A stretch of 64,000 nucleotides of DNA, from NCBI RefSeq assembly GCF_035573695.1, contig NZ_CP121694.1, positions 1,898,501 to 1,962,500 of the forward strand. Direction: 5' to 3'. The translations under genes and the position numbers were made by a program. Under the pieces are notes generated by a model. The model was given only the letters and a program-made list of their open reading frames with translations. It was not told the DNA's origin and ran no database searches. Source of the stretch: Metallumcola ferriviriculae. GTDB lineage: Bacteria; Bacillota; JADQBR01. Below, in pieces: positions 53,504 through 62,687 of this stretch (the stretch's first letter is position 1; the number at the start of each line of letters is the position of its first letter).

Positions 53504-54397
53504 ATGCAGCAGGAAATCAAGATATTGATAGCGGTGCTATCCAAGCTGAATATGGGCGAAACCTATGAGCCCCATGAACATCCTTATTATCAGCTTAATC
53601 ATGTCGTCCGGGGCGAATATGAAATCACGGTCGAGGGTAATACCTTCGCGGTGGGGTTGGGGGATACGATTTTGATCCCGGCGAACAGCGTTCATTCCAT
53701 CATAAATACCAGCAATGAGCCGAGCTACTATTTCGAGGTAAAGTTTTCGTCGTTTTCCAAGGGCGTTAAGGAGATGTGCTCCGATATCGGTTTTCTGATT
53801 CGGGATGACGATTTCTCGGGGAAGCTCATGAAAGAAATCTTCGACGAGAGCAATAACTCCACGCCGGAGTCCGAGGAGATCATAGTTACGTATCTATACG
53901 CCATGCTCTTCAAACTATCCGCGGAGAAACGGCGGAAGAAAGACACGCTTTCGAAATATATAGAGGTATCGGCTTATTCCGAGCCGGTACGGGAGACCAT
54001 CCGGTTTCTGGAGGACAACTACAAGAAACAGTTGTCCCTGGATGATATTGTTGAGCAAGCGCCACTGCAAAAAAGTTATCTCTGCAGCCTGTTCAAGAAA
54101 GAAACCACGGTCACTATTTTTGAGTGCCTGATGATTATCCGGATCCGGAAGGCGGTGGAGTTGCTCACCTATACCAATATGCCGCTTTCCAAGGTCAGTA
54201 AAGAGACGGGGTTTGTCAATATCACCCATTTCAACCGGGTGTTTACAAAGCACGTGATGATTCCCCCCGGTCGGTACAGAAAGCATCTGAGGTCCCAGGA
54301 CGTCTATTGGAAGGACGCGATGGCCAATCCGATCACTGCTGCCACCGTTGGAGTAAAGAAGATAGATTTCCCAATGCTAAAAGGTATTACCGGGTAA
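53504..54397 (+). CDS. AraC-family regulator with cupin sensor domain
   Basis: 297 residues. N-terminal cupin: MGETYEPHEHPYYQLNHVV, GLGDTILIPANSVHSI. C-terminal double helix-turn-helix (~175-275): LSLDDIVEQAPLQKSYLCSL and LSKVSKETGFVNITHFNRVF. ATG 53504 is supported by GGAG about 10 bases upstream; the frame is open further but that part belongs to an unrelated fragment. It probably senses the acid handled by the island and controls the importer or the SDR/thiolase genes. Confidence 0.88.
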   Translation: MQQEIKILIAVLSKLNMGETYEPHEHPYYQLNHVVRGEYEITVEGNTFAVGLGDTILIPANSVHSIINTSNEPSYYFEVKFSSFSKGVKEMCSDIGFLIRDDDFSGKLMKEIFDESNNSTPESEEIIVTYLYAMLFKLSAEKRRKKDTLSKYIEVSAYSEPVRETIRFLEDNYKKQLSLDDIVEQAPLQKSYLCSLFKKETTVTIFECLMIIRIRKAVELLTYTNMPLSKVSKETGFVNITHFNRVFTKHVMIPPGRYRKHLRSQDVYWKDAMANPITAATVGVKKIDFPMLKGITG

Positions 54398-54529
54398 AAC
54401 CAAAATCCGGTACATACAGGAGAGCTATTTGAAGAACGGGCTTATCGCATTCTGCTGCGGCGGCCAGGGTTTCTCATGCCCGGTGTAGCGTGACTGCGAG
54501 TTTTAAATAAAAATGGAGGGAAACTTAAA

Positions 54530-56002
<1,473 letters not shown>

Positions 56003-56024
56003 TGATAGAACGGGAGGTGTCAAT

Positions 56025-56087
56025 ATGAGTGGGATAGTGGTAGCTGGCATGACGAGGATTCCGAACGGCGCGGGATTACAAGGATAA
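56025..56087 (+). pseudogene. Possible thiolase start, truncated
   Basis: CGGGAGGTG precedes ATG 56025, which reads MSGIVVAGMTRIPNGAGLQG and stops. The opening is like the first strand and R-T-P turn of thiolases. Only 20 codons remain. Confidence 0.4.
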
Positions 56088-56195
56088 AATGGCAATAGTG
56101 TTAGCGGGGAGGAATTAACTACTGACAGTTCAAAGGACGGGCTACACATTTGGTAGGTAACTTAGAGCCAAGAAGAAAGACATTCTTGAGTTATA

Positions 56196-56313
56196 TACCA
56201 GCAATAGATTTGGAAATGCCCAGGATATTAAAGGGTCAGTAGTCTACTAGCTTCAGATGCTTCCAACTATGTTTATGGTTACATTCTAAATGTCGATGGT
56301 GGTTGGACAATTC
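56196..56313 (+). pseudogene. SDR C-terminal fragment
   Basis: Reads RFGNAQDIKGSVVY, a stop/frameshift, then LLASDASNYVYGYILNVDGG and W, the end of a gluconate 5-dehydrogenase-like SDR. It lies directly before the intact thiolase. It is not the same sequence as the other SDR remnants. Confidence 0.6.
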
Positions 56314-56333
56314 AAATAAAGGAGGAAATTTCT

Positions 56334-57545
56334 TTGCATGAACGTGACGTGGTAATAGTAAGTGCCTGTAGAACTCCTTTTGGCAAGTATGGGGGAAGTC
56401 TGAAAGATTTTGATCCAGTTAAATTGGGCGCAATTACTATGAAAGAGGTTTTAGGCAGAGTAGATTATAAAGATGAAGTTGATGAAATTTATTGGGGAGT
56501 AGGTGATACCGCTTCTTTTAAAGATGTTTATACTCCGGTAATAGCAAGACAGACTTTGCTTGAAGCTGGTCTGGCACCTGAAACTCCATCTTGTTCCCTG
56601 GATAAAGCATGTGTTTCTGCAATGTCGGCTGTACAACTGGGACAGAGAGCTATAGCATCAAATGAAGCTGAAATTGTTATAGCTGGAGGTGTAACAACTT
56701 TTAGTCAAATGCCACTTGTAGTTAGAGGACTTAGATTTAAAGGAAATCGTCTCGGCCCTGTTCCTATGGAAGATCCGTTGTTTGAAATAGGATATAAAGA
56801 CTATAATCCTGTGGCAGTTGATGCTGGCGAAGTTGCTTTGGAACATGGGATCAGTCGTGAAGAGCAGGATGAATGGGCATTAAGAAGTCATGAGCTTTAT
56901 GGTAAGTGTTATCAACAAGGTAAAATGAATGAAGAAATGATTAATATGACTATTCCACAGAAAAAAAAGGAACCTTTAGAGTTTAAAAAAGATGAACAAT
57001 ATAGGGAAAACATGTCCATGGAAAAACTGTCTAAACTTCCAACTATATACGGTAGTCCTACCTGCACAGCAGGTAATTCTCCCGGGCTAAACGACGGTGC
57101 AACAGCCATGCTCTTAATGACCCGGAAGAAAGCTGAAGAGTTAAGTCTAGAAGTTTTAGGAACTCTAGTTAGCACAGTTAGTATAGCTAAAAAACCAAGG
57201 TTATTGGCTGAAACCCCTGCCAAAGCTATAGAAACAGCTCTGAAAAAATCAAGTTTGGTATTGGAAGATATGAACTTGATTGAAATAAATGAGGCATTTG
57301 CGGCAGTTACGCTGGTAAGTAGTAAAATGTTAGCTGACGGAGACACTAATAAAACAACAAGTATTAGGGAACGAACAAACGTTAACGGAGGTGCTATTGC
57401 GATCGGGCACCCGAATACTGCAAGTGGTGCAAGGATAATCATGACTATGCTTTATGAACTGCGCCGCAGGGGCGGTGGGTATGGAATAGCTGCAATTTGT
57501 GGTGGTTTGGCACAAGGTGATGCAGCTATAATTAAAGTGGAATAA
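56334..57545 (+). CDS. Acetyl-CoA acetyltransferase-type thiolase
   Basis: 403 residues. Nucleophile Cys93 in SLDKACVSAM, His359 in IGHPNTASGARI and second Cys389 in AAICGGLAQGDA, with EINEAFAAVTL near 320. The first Cys context and GHPNTASG (usually GHPxGxSG) are somewhat unusual, so chain length or substrate may differ from acetoacetyl-CoA. TTG at 56334 follows AAAGGAGGA; an ATG 4 bases later is out of frame. The codon use is more AT-rich than the CoA-transferase and SDR genes, which suggests a different origin. Confidence 0.9.
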   Translation: MHERDVVIVSACRTPFGKYGGSLKDFDPVKLGAITMKEVLGRVDYKDEVDEIYWGVGDTASFKDVYTPVIARQTLLEAGLAPETPSCSLDKACVSAMSAVQLGQRAIASNEAEIVIAGGVTTFSQMPLVVRGLRFKGNRLGPVPMEDPLFEIGYKDYNPVAVDAGEVALEHGISREEQDEWALRSHELYGKCYQQGKMNEEMINMTIPQKKKEPLEFKKDEQYRENMSMEKLSKLPTIYGSPTCTAGNSPGLNDGATAMLLMTRKKAEELSLEVLGTLVSTVSIAKKPRLLAETPAKAIETALKKSSLVLEDMNLIEINEAFAAVTLVSSKMLADGDTNKTTSIRERTNVNGGAIAIGHPNTASGARIIMTMLYELRRRGGGYGIAAICGGLAQGDAAIIKVE

Positions 57546-57559
57546 AAATTCAGCTAAAC

Positions 57560-57814
57560 ATGTTTCCGATGTGCCCTGAACATGAGGTAGATAAGCGTAT
57601 AGCTGAAACATGGATGTATATAAAAAGCGCCAACGACTCGCAGAACATCCATTTGGAACGCCTAAAAGGAACTCCGGGTTTTCTTATTTATTTTCTTACC
57701 AGAGGAACGGAAGGTGCTAGAATGGAGTCGTTCCTACATTTTCTAATATACAATATGAAGCGTGTGATCAATATAATGGGAACTGACAGGCTGATTAGGT
57801 TGTTGCAGAGATAG
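57560..57814 (+). pseudogene. IS1182-type transposase C-terminal remnant
   Basis: Reads YFLTRGTEGARMESFLHFLI, then YNMKRVINIMG, typical of the last helices of IS1182-family transposases. Just upstream another frame reads RQRLAEHPFGTPKRNSGF, the expected preceding segment (with the catalytic Glu), so a frameshift lies near 57685. No N-terminal part or inverted ends found. Confidence 0.7.
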
Positions 57815-57970
57815 ATGGCTCTGCAGCTATTATTTTTTTAGCCGATTTTATTGGTAAAGCAAATGGGAAAAAGGATTTTTTAAGTGGTAGGCACAGTTGG
57901 TTTTCATGATGAAATTGACAAAAGTCAAATTATGTTTTTGTTTGTTGGTAATACTACAGACATAGAATAG
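57815..57970. other. Short spacer without recognisable features
   Basis: No gene or RNA recognised between the IS remnant and the terminator of the small toxin-like gene. Confidence 0.4.
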
Positions 57971-57996
57971 AAAAAACGGGGTAGCGCAACCCCGAG
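57971..57996 (-). terminator. Terminator of the toxin-like transcript
   Basis: CGGGGT/ACCCCG stem with six-base loop; on the minus strand it is followed by six U (complement of 57971-57976). Confidence 0.8.
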
Positions 57997-58038
57997 CTAG
58001 GCATGTACCCAACTCTATGCCAACGAGTCATTTGCGCT

Positions 58039-58077
58039 AAGAAGGTTTAACCTGGTCAGAGGTTAGCCTTCTTATTT
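58039..58077. terminator. Hairpin at the 3' end of the toxin-like gene
   Basis: AAGAAGGTTTAACCT pairs with AGGTTAGCCTTCTT, followed on the + strand by ATTTT. It could stop a + strand antisense transcript or protect the minus-strand mRNA. Confidence 0.55.
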
Positions 58078-58197
58078 TATGCGCTTATTCCAGCTTTGGA
58101 GCCAACCCTGTGCGAAAACAACTAACAGTTGCCCCACTACAGTTCCGGACACCGTTGCCAGAAATGTTGCTAAAAAAACAACATCGCCCATAGGCAT
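58072..58197 (-). CDS. 41-residue hydrophobic peptide, type I toxin-like
   Basis: Reads MPMGDVVFLATFLATVSGTV, VGQLLVVFAQ, then a basic end WLQSWNKRIK: one membrane helix and a charged tail, as in type I toxin and holin-like peptides. A perfect AGGAGG lies 3 bases before the ATG but is inside a 13-bp arm that pairs with an upstream anti-SD. Strong terminator downstream. No antitoxin RNA is proven. An ordinary small membrane protein is the alternative. Confidence 0.65.
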   Translation of the reverse strand: MPMGDVVFLATFLATVSGTVVGQLLVVFAQGWLQSWNKRIK

Positions 58198-58199
58198 CA

Positions 58200-58276
58200 C
58201 CTCCTATATACGTATTAACCAAGCAGCAAGACCCCTAACTCGGTGAGCTGCACTACCCCGCAGCGTATATAGGAGG
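58200..58276 (-). promoter_or_regulatory. Shine-Dalgarno-sequestering leader of the toxin-like gene
   Basis: CCTCCTATATACG (58276-58264 on the minus strand) is perfectly complementary to CGTATATAGGAGG (58212-58200), which contains the ribosome site. The 51-base loop between can form its own hairpins. Folding would close the ribosome site until the leader is processed or opened. Confidence 0.7.
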
Positions 58277-58326
58277 GCGAGGCTGGATAGGTCATAGCCT
58301 GTCAATCACATATCAGAAAAACCGCA

Positions 58327-58360
58327 TTGACGAACCAACTATTATGTGTTACTATATAGT
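58327..58360 (+). promoter_or_regulatory. Promoter and palindrome upstream of padR
   Basis: TTGACG (58327-58332), 17-base spacer, TACTAT (58350-58355). The palindrome ACTATATAGT (58351-58360) overlaps the -10 and is a candidate PadR operator. Confidence 0.65.
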
Positions 58361-58410
58361 GGTAGTAAGTAATACTGAATATAAGTCATACAGAATAGAA
58401 AGGAGTGATT

Positions 58411-58737
58411 GTGCTGGTAAACCTAACAGAAATGCTCAAAGGCGTGCTTGAGGGCTGCGTCCTTGAAATTATAAGCCGCAAAGAAACCTATGGCTACGAA
58501 ATAACTAGGCAGCTGAATGATCTCGGCTTTACGGATGTTGTGGATGGCACAGTTTATACCATCTTGGTGCGCCTTGAGAAAAACAAGTTGGTGGAGATTA
58601 CGAAAAAGCCATCTGATAAAGGACCGCCGCGCAAGTTTTTCGTGCTCAACGATGCGGGGCGCAAGGAACTACGGAAGTTCTGGGAAAAATGGGAGTTCGT
58701 ATCATCAAAAATTAACGAGTTAAAGGAGAAGAAATAA
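58411..58737 (+). CDS. PadR-family transcription regulator
   Basis: 108 residues: winged helix with EGCVLEIISRKETYGYEIT, RQLNDLGF, GTVYTILVRLEKNKLVEI and GPPRKFFVLNDAGRKEL, the PadR signature, plus a short C-terminal helix. GTG at 58411 is chosen for its 6-base distance from GGAG; GTG 58405 touches that site. It overlaps the next gene by one base. PadR proteins usually repress their own operon and respond to small molecules or envelope stress. Confidence 0.9.
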   Translation: MLVNLTEMLKGVLEGCVLEIISRKETYGYEITRQLNDLGFTDVVDGTVYTILVRLEKNKLVEITKKPSDKGPPRKFFVLNDAGRKELRKFWEKWEFVSSKINELKEKK

Positions 58738-59084
58738 TGAATTATTGGGAAAAAATTACCGGAAGCGACATGACTAAAGAATTGAAAACTTTTGAATCGC
58801 GAGCCAAAAAGCTACCGGCTGATTATCAAGCGGCATGGGAAGAAATTAATGCCAACATTTGGGTGTACTCAGATTTTACTGGTCGCAACCTGATGCCAAT
58901 TCTTGGCGGTGTGCTTGGTCTGCTCGAAGAAACGGCGGCGGAGGGGCAAAGTATTCAAGAGGTTTTAGGTGGGGATATCAAAGGCTTCTGTTCAGCGCTG
59001 GTCGGCGAAGAAGGAGCAAAATCTTTTCGCGAAAAGTGGCGCCAGCAGCTCAACAATAATATCGCTAAAAAATTAGGTAAATAG
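58737..59084 (+). CDS. DUF1048 protein, first copy
   Basis: 115 residues: WEKITGSDMTKELKTFESRA, AWEEINANIW, GGVLGLLEETAAEGQSI and VLGGDIKGFCSALVGEE, the DUF1048 pattern. A soluble helical protein. DUF1048 genes are commonly found with padR; function unknown. Start codon ATG overlaps the padR stop (TAATGA). The paralogue follows. Confidence 0.85.
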   Translation: MNYWEKITGSDMTKELKTFESRAKKLPADYQAAWEEINANIWVYSDFTGRNLMPILGGVLGLLEETAAEGQSIQEVLGGDIKGFCSALVGEEGAKSFREKWRQQLNNNIAKKLGK

Positions 59085-59093
59085 GAGGACAAA

Positions 59094-59501
59094 ATGAAAA
59101 TACAAGATATCAAAATGAGAATACAAGATATTATCGAAGGCAAAAAAGAGTGGCGGGCGCACGCGGCACGTGTCAAAGCGCTCCCGCAAGATTATCAGAT
59201 TGTTTATAAAGAGGTTCAGAAATATTTCTTTAAGGTGGGCCCTGTTGAGCTAACCGACGGGATGGGTTTGCTCTCGGGGATTATCGATCTTTTTGAAGAG
59301 GGCGCGGCTTTGGGGAAAGGCGTGCTCGAAGTGACGGGCAGTGACGTAGCGGCTTTCTGCGACGATTTAATCAAAGATTCAAAAACTTACGCTGACATCT
59401 ATCAAGAATCTGCTGGCCAAGAAGTTAGCAAGGCCATGAAAAAGTTACGAATTAAACAAAGTAAAAAGGGGATATCGGGATGGAAAAAGCAATTGAAGTG
59501 A
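59094..59501 (+). CDS. DUF1048 protein, second copy
   Basis: 135 residues, aligned with the preceding protein: ALPQDYQIVYKEVQKYFFK, GLLSGIIDLFEEGAALGKGV, LEVTGSDVAAFCDDLI. It has a longer Lys-rich C terminus (RIKQSKKGISGWKKQLK). The two copies share the helical core but differ at both ends, so they may form a heteromer. AGGAGG precedes the ATG. Confidence 0.85.
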   Translation: MKIQDIKMRIQDIIEGKKEWRAHAARVKALPQDYQIVYKEVQKYFFKVGPVELTDGMGLLSGIIDLFEEGAALGKGVLEVTGSDVAAFCDDLIKDSKTYADIYQESAGQEVSKAMKKLRIKQSKKGISGWKKQLK

Positions 59502-59613
59502 AAGGTAAAAGACAGTTTATGCGGATAAGATACGAGTTCAACGTTTTCGGATAATGCAGCTAAATTTTATTTTTCATTTACTAAAGTCCTTGCAATTGCC
59601 TGTCAATCGTTTA

Positions 59614-59641
59614 TTGCAATAATTTACCATTATGTTATAAT
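59614..59641 (+). promoter_or_regulatory. Promoter of structured RNA copy B
   Basis: TTGCAA (59614-59619), 16-base spacer, TATAAT (59636-59641); same layout as at copy A. Confidence 0.7.
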
Positions 59642-59670
59642 TAACCTAATTAATAATTCTTCAAGCACCT

Positions 59671-59787
59671 ACGGTCCACAAAGTGAGCACCAAGGGGTGT
59701 ACGTTTGTGAAGCTTTCAGTGCCTACGCCCGTGTATCCTGCACAGCAGGCTAGAGGCGCATGAGCATGGCGTATCGGCCATGTAAAA
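59671..59787 (+). ncRNA. Structured RNA, copy B of a two-copy family
   Basis: Same conserved blocks as copy A (ACGGTCC; GAGCA, CCAAG, GGTG; GTGAA; GAGCATGG, GGCCATGTAAAA). Here GCACC-AAGG-GGTGT and CATGGC-GTATC-GGCCATG hairpins form, and an additional CCTGC-ACA-GCAGG hairpin is present in the middle. The variable parts differ strongly from copy A, so the copies are old paralogues rather than a recent duplication. Flanked by its own promoter and terminator, between the DUF1048 operon and dnaN debris. Confidence 0.65.
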
Positions 59788-59807
59788 CCGTATTTTACAA
59801 AAAATCA

Positions 59808-59845
59808 CCACTATGTCCTTTTTCAAAAGGCTATAGTGGGTTTTT
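59808..59845 (+). terminator. Terminator of structured RNA copy B
   Basis: CCACTATGTCCTTT pairs with AAAGGCTATAGTGG (one mismatch, one G-T), followed by TTTTT. Confidence 0.85.
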
Positions 59846-59927
59846 ATATACAAAAATCAATTTCAGGAGGTGACTTCTGACCGGGGGTAATAAACCAACT
59901 GCCCCCGGCAGGGGGCACCCCTGCAGG

Positions 59928-59990
59928 CAGGGGAAAAGTGTAAGCCTTGCAGCTACCAACGGTCATAAGCTAAGTGTAGCAGAAAACGTC
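59928..59990 (+). pseudogene. DNA polymerase III beta clamp, internal fragment
   Basis: A + strand frame reads SVSLAATNGHKLSVAEN, like the conserved ATDGHRLA segment of the second clamp domain. Only about 20 codons match. It touches the opposite-strand N-terminal dnaN fragment, so the gene seems to have been broken by inversion. Confidence 0.4.
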
Positions 59991-60163
59991 TTTGAAGCTA
60001 CCGAATCGTCCAGGTTAGTGGCAAACAGGGTGACGCTATCCTTGCTTTCATCGGTTTTAACCAGAAACGAGGACAGAATCGGCATGGTACCCTTCCCGTC
60101 CACCACTTTACCTACAAGGGTCATGCTTTCCTTTAGTTTCTTTGCATCAATAATAATCTGCAT
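59963..60163 (-). pseudogene. DNA polymerase III beta clamp (dnaN), N-terminal fragment
   Basis: From ATG 60163: MQIIIDAKKLKESMTLVGKV, GTMPILSSFLVKTD, VTLFATNLDDSV, then a premature end at about 66 residues. This is the first clamp domain (compare TLPILGN and TDLE in known DnaN). The remaining two domains are missing. A second dnaN copy of this kind usually belongs to a plasmid or mobile element. Confidence 0.7.
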
Positions 60164-60168
60164 TTTAA

Positions 60169-60402
60169 GTGCGACCAGATGTCCGGCAAAGTTCTCTTGT
60201 TCCCAGTTGGAGAGATGCCATCCGTGATGCGCTATCTGAATTGGGAAGGCAGGCAAGTCTAAAAAATCTCTATGAGAAAGTTTCCGAGCTTTACCCAATT
60301 AAGGCCAAAAAGAATTCTAACTGGCAGGCAAAAATACGAGAACGCCTGCAAACATGCCCGGAATTCTTCAGCACTGAACGCGGAGTATGGGAAGTGGTAT
60401 AG
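60169..60402 (+). CDS. HARE-HTH-like winged-helix domain, probably partial
   Basis: Up to 77 residues; the recognisable part is WRDAIRDALSELGRQASLKN, LYEKVSELYP, then KIRERLQTCPEFF and GVWEVV. This is a winged-helix module often found at one end of restriction-modification or nuclease proteins. Here it stands alone, with no clear ribosome site, next to dnaN debris, so it is likely the surviving end of a larger gene. Confidence 0.5.
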   Translation: MRPDVRQSSLVPSWRDAIRDALSELGRQASLKNLYEKVSELYPIKAKKNSNWQAKIRERLQTCPEFFSTERGVWEVV

Positions 60403-60679
60403 GGGTGTCAAGATGCAGCTGCGTCTTAGAAACTGTTTTGGGAACAGTTAATAGTTGTTACTTTATGAAATGCGTTTGCAGTAGGCCCTTCGTGTCAACA
60501 TGATAAGGATAATTATCAACGGCAGGCATTGTAAAGAAGAATGGCAATTGTATAGCTAAATATTTACAAAGGGTAGTAAGTTGTTAGTATATATTTTTCA
60601 TGGTATAATTTTACAAAGTCCATGGCTTTGGTAACTAGAAAAGTAATAACCGGGAATAAAGGTGGAGGGCTTGATTTTT
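60403..60679. other. Intergenic region upstream of the nucleotidyltransferase-HEPN pair
   Basis: AT-rich, no gene seen. It ends with GGTGGAGGG near 60660, the ribosome site of the next gene. Confidence 0.45.
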
Positions 60680-61126
60680 ATGTCAACTGGAATTGAAAAA
60701 AAGCAAAAAGATTTCATTAGACTGCGTGCAAATACCCTCTTGGCCCAGCGAGAAGAATGGCGTCCGTGGAAAAAGAAAGGTTACAGGGTTGCTGAAAGTG
60801 ACGGGAAAACTATCCTTCATGAAAAGGAAGCCATTCGTAGGACGGTAATGAAAATATTCAGCAATATTGACGCAGACATTTTTCTCTTCGGTTCCCAGGT
60901 TAAGGGAGACGTTACTATTGGCTCTGATTACGATGTTGGGTTTTATGCTGGAAAACCTATTTCCGGTTCAACTCTTACTCTCTTAAAGGGAGAATTGGAG
61001 GAACTACCTATTCCGGGGAGGGTGGACTTGGTCGACTTTAATAGTGTAGATCAGGGATTTACTAAACATGCCCTAAAAGAGGTGGAAATATGGAAGAAAA
61101 AAAAGAGCAGCTCGCTCTTAGATTAA
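60680..61126 (+). CDS. Minimal nucleotidyltransferase (MNT) of an MNT-HEPN pair
   Basis: 148 residues. Polymerase-beta-type core FGSQVKGDVTIGSDYDVGF, with Gly71-Ser72 and Asp83-x-Asp85, and a later acidic residue in GRVDLVDF. In known type VII toxin-antitoxin pairs the MNT protein adds AMP to its HEPN partner and neutralises it. A ~50-residue basic N-terminal extension precedes the core. It overlaps the HEPN gene by 37 bases, typical of such pairs. Confidence 0.85.
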   Translation: MSTGIEKKQKDFIRLRANTLLAQREEWRPWKKKGYRVAESDGKTILHEKEAIRRTVMKIFSNIDADIFLFGSQVKGDVTIGSDYDVGFYAGKPISGSTLTLLKGELEELPIPGRVDLVDFNSVDQGFTKHALKEVEIWKKKKSSSLLD

Positions 61127-61489
61127 AAACACTTGAGAAAGCACTTTCAAGTCTTGAGGAAGCTTTAAGTCAACCTTATTCCGTTTTTATCAGGGATGCC
61201 ACCATTCAACGTTTCGAATACACCTTTGAGCTATCATGGAAGCTGCTTCGAAGGGTAGCAAAAATCGAGGGCCGCGAGGCTAATTCTCCCAGGCAAGCTA
61301 TACGTGTTACTTATGAAACAGGAATCATCAAAGACATTGATCTCTGGTTTGAAATGTTAGAAGATCGTAACAAGAACATCACATGCCTATAGCCAAGAAA
61401 TAGCTGAGTTAGTATACGCTAGTGCTCAACGGTTTCCGGATTTGTTAAAACTGACTTTGCAGGAAATAAGGGAACTTTATCTAAGATGA
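61090..61489 (+). pseudogene. HEPN (HI0074/HepT-like) partner with a one-base frameshift in its RNase motif
   Basis: Reads normally through YSVFIRDATIQRFEYTFELS, WKLLRR and EMLEDRNK, then an extra A at 61375/61376 changes EDRNKTSHAYSQ to EDRNKNITCL and a stop at 61390. With that base removed the frame continues SHAYSQEIAELVYASAQRFP to LRELYLR-like end and TGA 61487-61489, a complete ~132-residue HEPN protein. The insertion falls inside the conserved R-N-x-T-S-H motif that makes HEPN proteins nucleases. As written, the toxin would lack its catalytic His. Confidence 0.75.
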
Positions 61490-61819
61490 ATACAACCAAT
61501 ATCACATTCTGCTCATAATATCTATGCTTCGGAATATCATTACACAATTGACAAGGGTGATTTATCCGCAGCCATCACGGAATTCACCACTCCTTTTGAG
61601 CCCGCTTTTGATGCCTATGTGCTGGAAACTCAATCGGTCGGACGCACGCTGGTTGCTTCCTTCAAGGACCAGGCCCATGCTGATAATTATGGCGTTGCTG
61701 TCCTGGTAAAGGGATTCAACCAAAGATACCGGCTTATCCGCACCCAAATCAAGGATTCTGATTATGCCTCGGTTGTGCAGTTCTTCCCACTGGAAATTAG
61801 GAACGAACACAAGGGATAA
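61490..61819 (+). pseudogene. Unrecognised protein 3' fragment
   Basis: An open frame without a start, in the corrected HEPN frame, reading YHYTIDKGDLSAAITEF, TTPFEPAFDAYVLE, then NYGVAVLVKGFNQRYRLIRT and PLEIRNEHKG. The composition looks like a genuine protein domain (about 100 residues). No family recognised. It may be the end of a longer gene lost by deletion. Confidence 0.4.
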
Positions 61820-61979
61820 AAGCTATCCTTGATGATTGACCGTATTCAAGGGCAGGCTGAGCAGAAAATAGATTCAAACATACCATGAAATGGCCTTACC
61901 ATATTTTTCCCAGTTGCAGGGATTAACAGCAATCATCTTTAATAAAAAAAAGAGGTGGAACGACCCGAGAGAAGGCGTT

Positions 61980-62480
61980 ATGATGCTTGATTTTAAAAAA
62001 GTATACTTAGAAGCTAAGCCTAAGGTATTTCGCTACCTCTACTATCAGTGCGGAAATAAATCGTTAGCGGAAGAATTAACACAAGAAACCTTCTATCAAG
62101 TTTTTCTCTCTAGAAAAAGCTTTAAAGGTAATAGTAATGAAATTACCTGGGTGATGGCTGTAGCCCGGAATGTCTATCTTAAAGATTATAACAGGAATAG
62201 GCTTCTTTCTGACCATGAAGTTAACGTAGATAGGCTTACTGCCTCCAGCAAAGAAGAACCCGATAGTATATTGCTAACAAAAGAAGCTGGCGAAGAAATT
62301 CTTGCTATTTTGCAAGAACTACCGGAAAATTATCGCTCAGTTATTATCTGGAGGGAAATAGAAGGTCTGGCATTTGAGGATATTGGCAAATTACTCCACA
62401 AGTCTCCCTCCACAGTGAGGGTATTATTATTTAGGGCAAAGAAAAGATTTAGAGAACTTTACTTTAAAAAATACACTTGA
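61980..62480 (+). CDS. ECF-type RNA polymerase sigma factor
   Basis: 166 residues: sigma-2 region (FRYLYYQCGNKSLAEELTQE, TWVMAVARNVYLKDY) and sigma-4 region (LPENYRSVIIWREIEGLAFE, IGKLLHKSPSTVRVLLFRAK). ATG 61980 (a second ATG follows) has AGAAGG upstream; the frame is open earlier but without support. ECF genes normally sit beside an anti-sigma factor; none is intact here, though a BlaR1-tail-like membrane protein follows at 63.2 kb. Confidence 0.88.
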   Translation: MMLDFKKVYLEAKPKVFRYLYYQCGNKSLAEELTQETFYQVFLSRKSFKGNSNEITWVMAVARNVYLKDYNRNRLLSDHEVNVDRLTASSKEEPDSILLTKEAGEEILAILQELPENYRSVIIWREIEGLAFEDIGKLLHKSPSTVRVLLFRAKKRFRELYFKKYT

Positions 62481-62687
62481 AATGCAAAAAGGTCAAATTT
62501 TTTTCCTTCTTAAGTGTAATAAAACGGCTCTTGACGGTACTAAATATATAGACCCAAGACATTAAAGGCTATAAGGCTGAAAACCAGACAGGAATCAGTA
62601 GGTAGCAGTTTATGATACAAAAACTGAAAACAGTAAAGTGGTGTTAAAGCGATATGGCAGCATACAAAGCAAAGGAGATGGATTTTA
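62481..62687. other. Spacer between the sigma factor and VanZ-like genes
   Basis: No gene seen. It ends with AAAGGAGATGG near 62670, the ribosome site for the VanZ-like gene. Confidence 0.45.

Noticed and set aside
60018-60227. 69-codon + strand frame across the dnaN fragment
   Set aside because: It is the complement of the dnaN N-terminal fragment and has no ribosome site; only the short part before it resembles DnaN.
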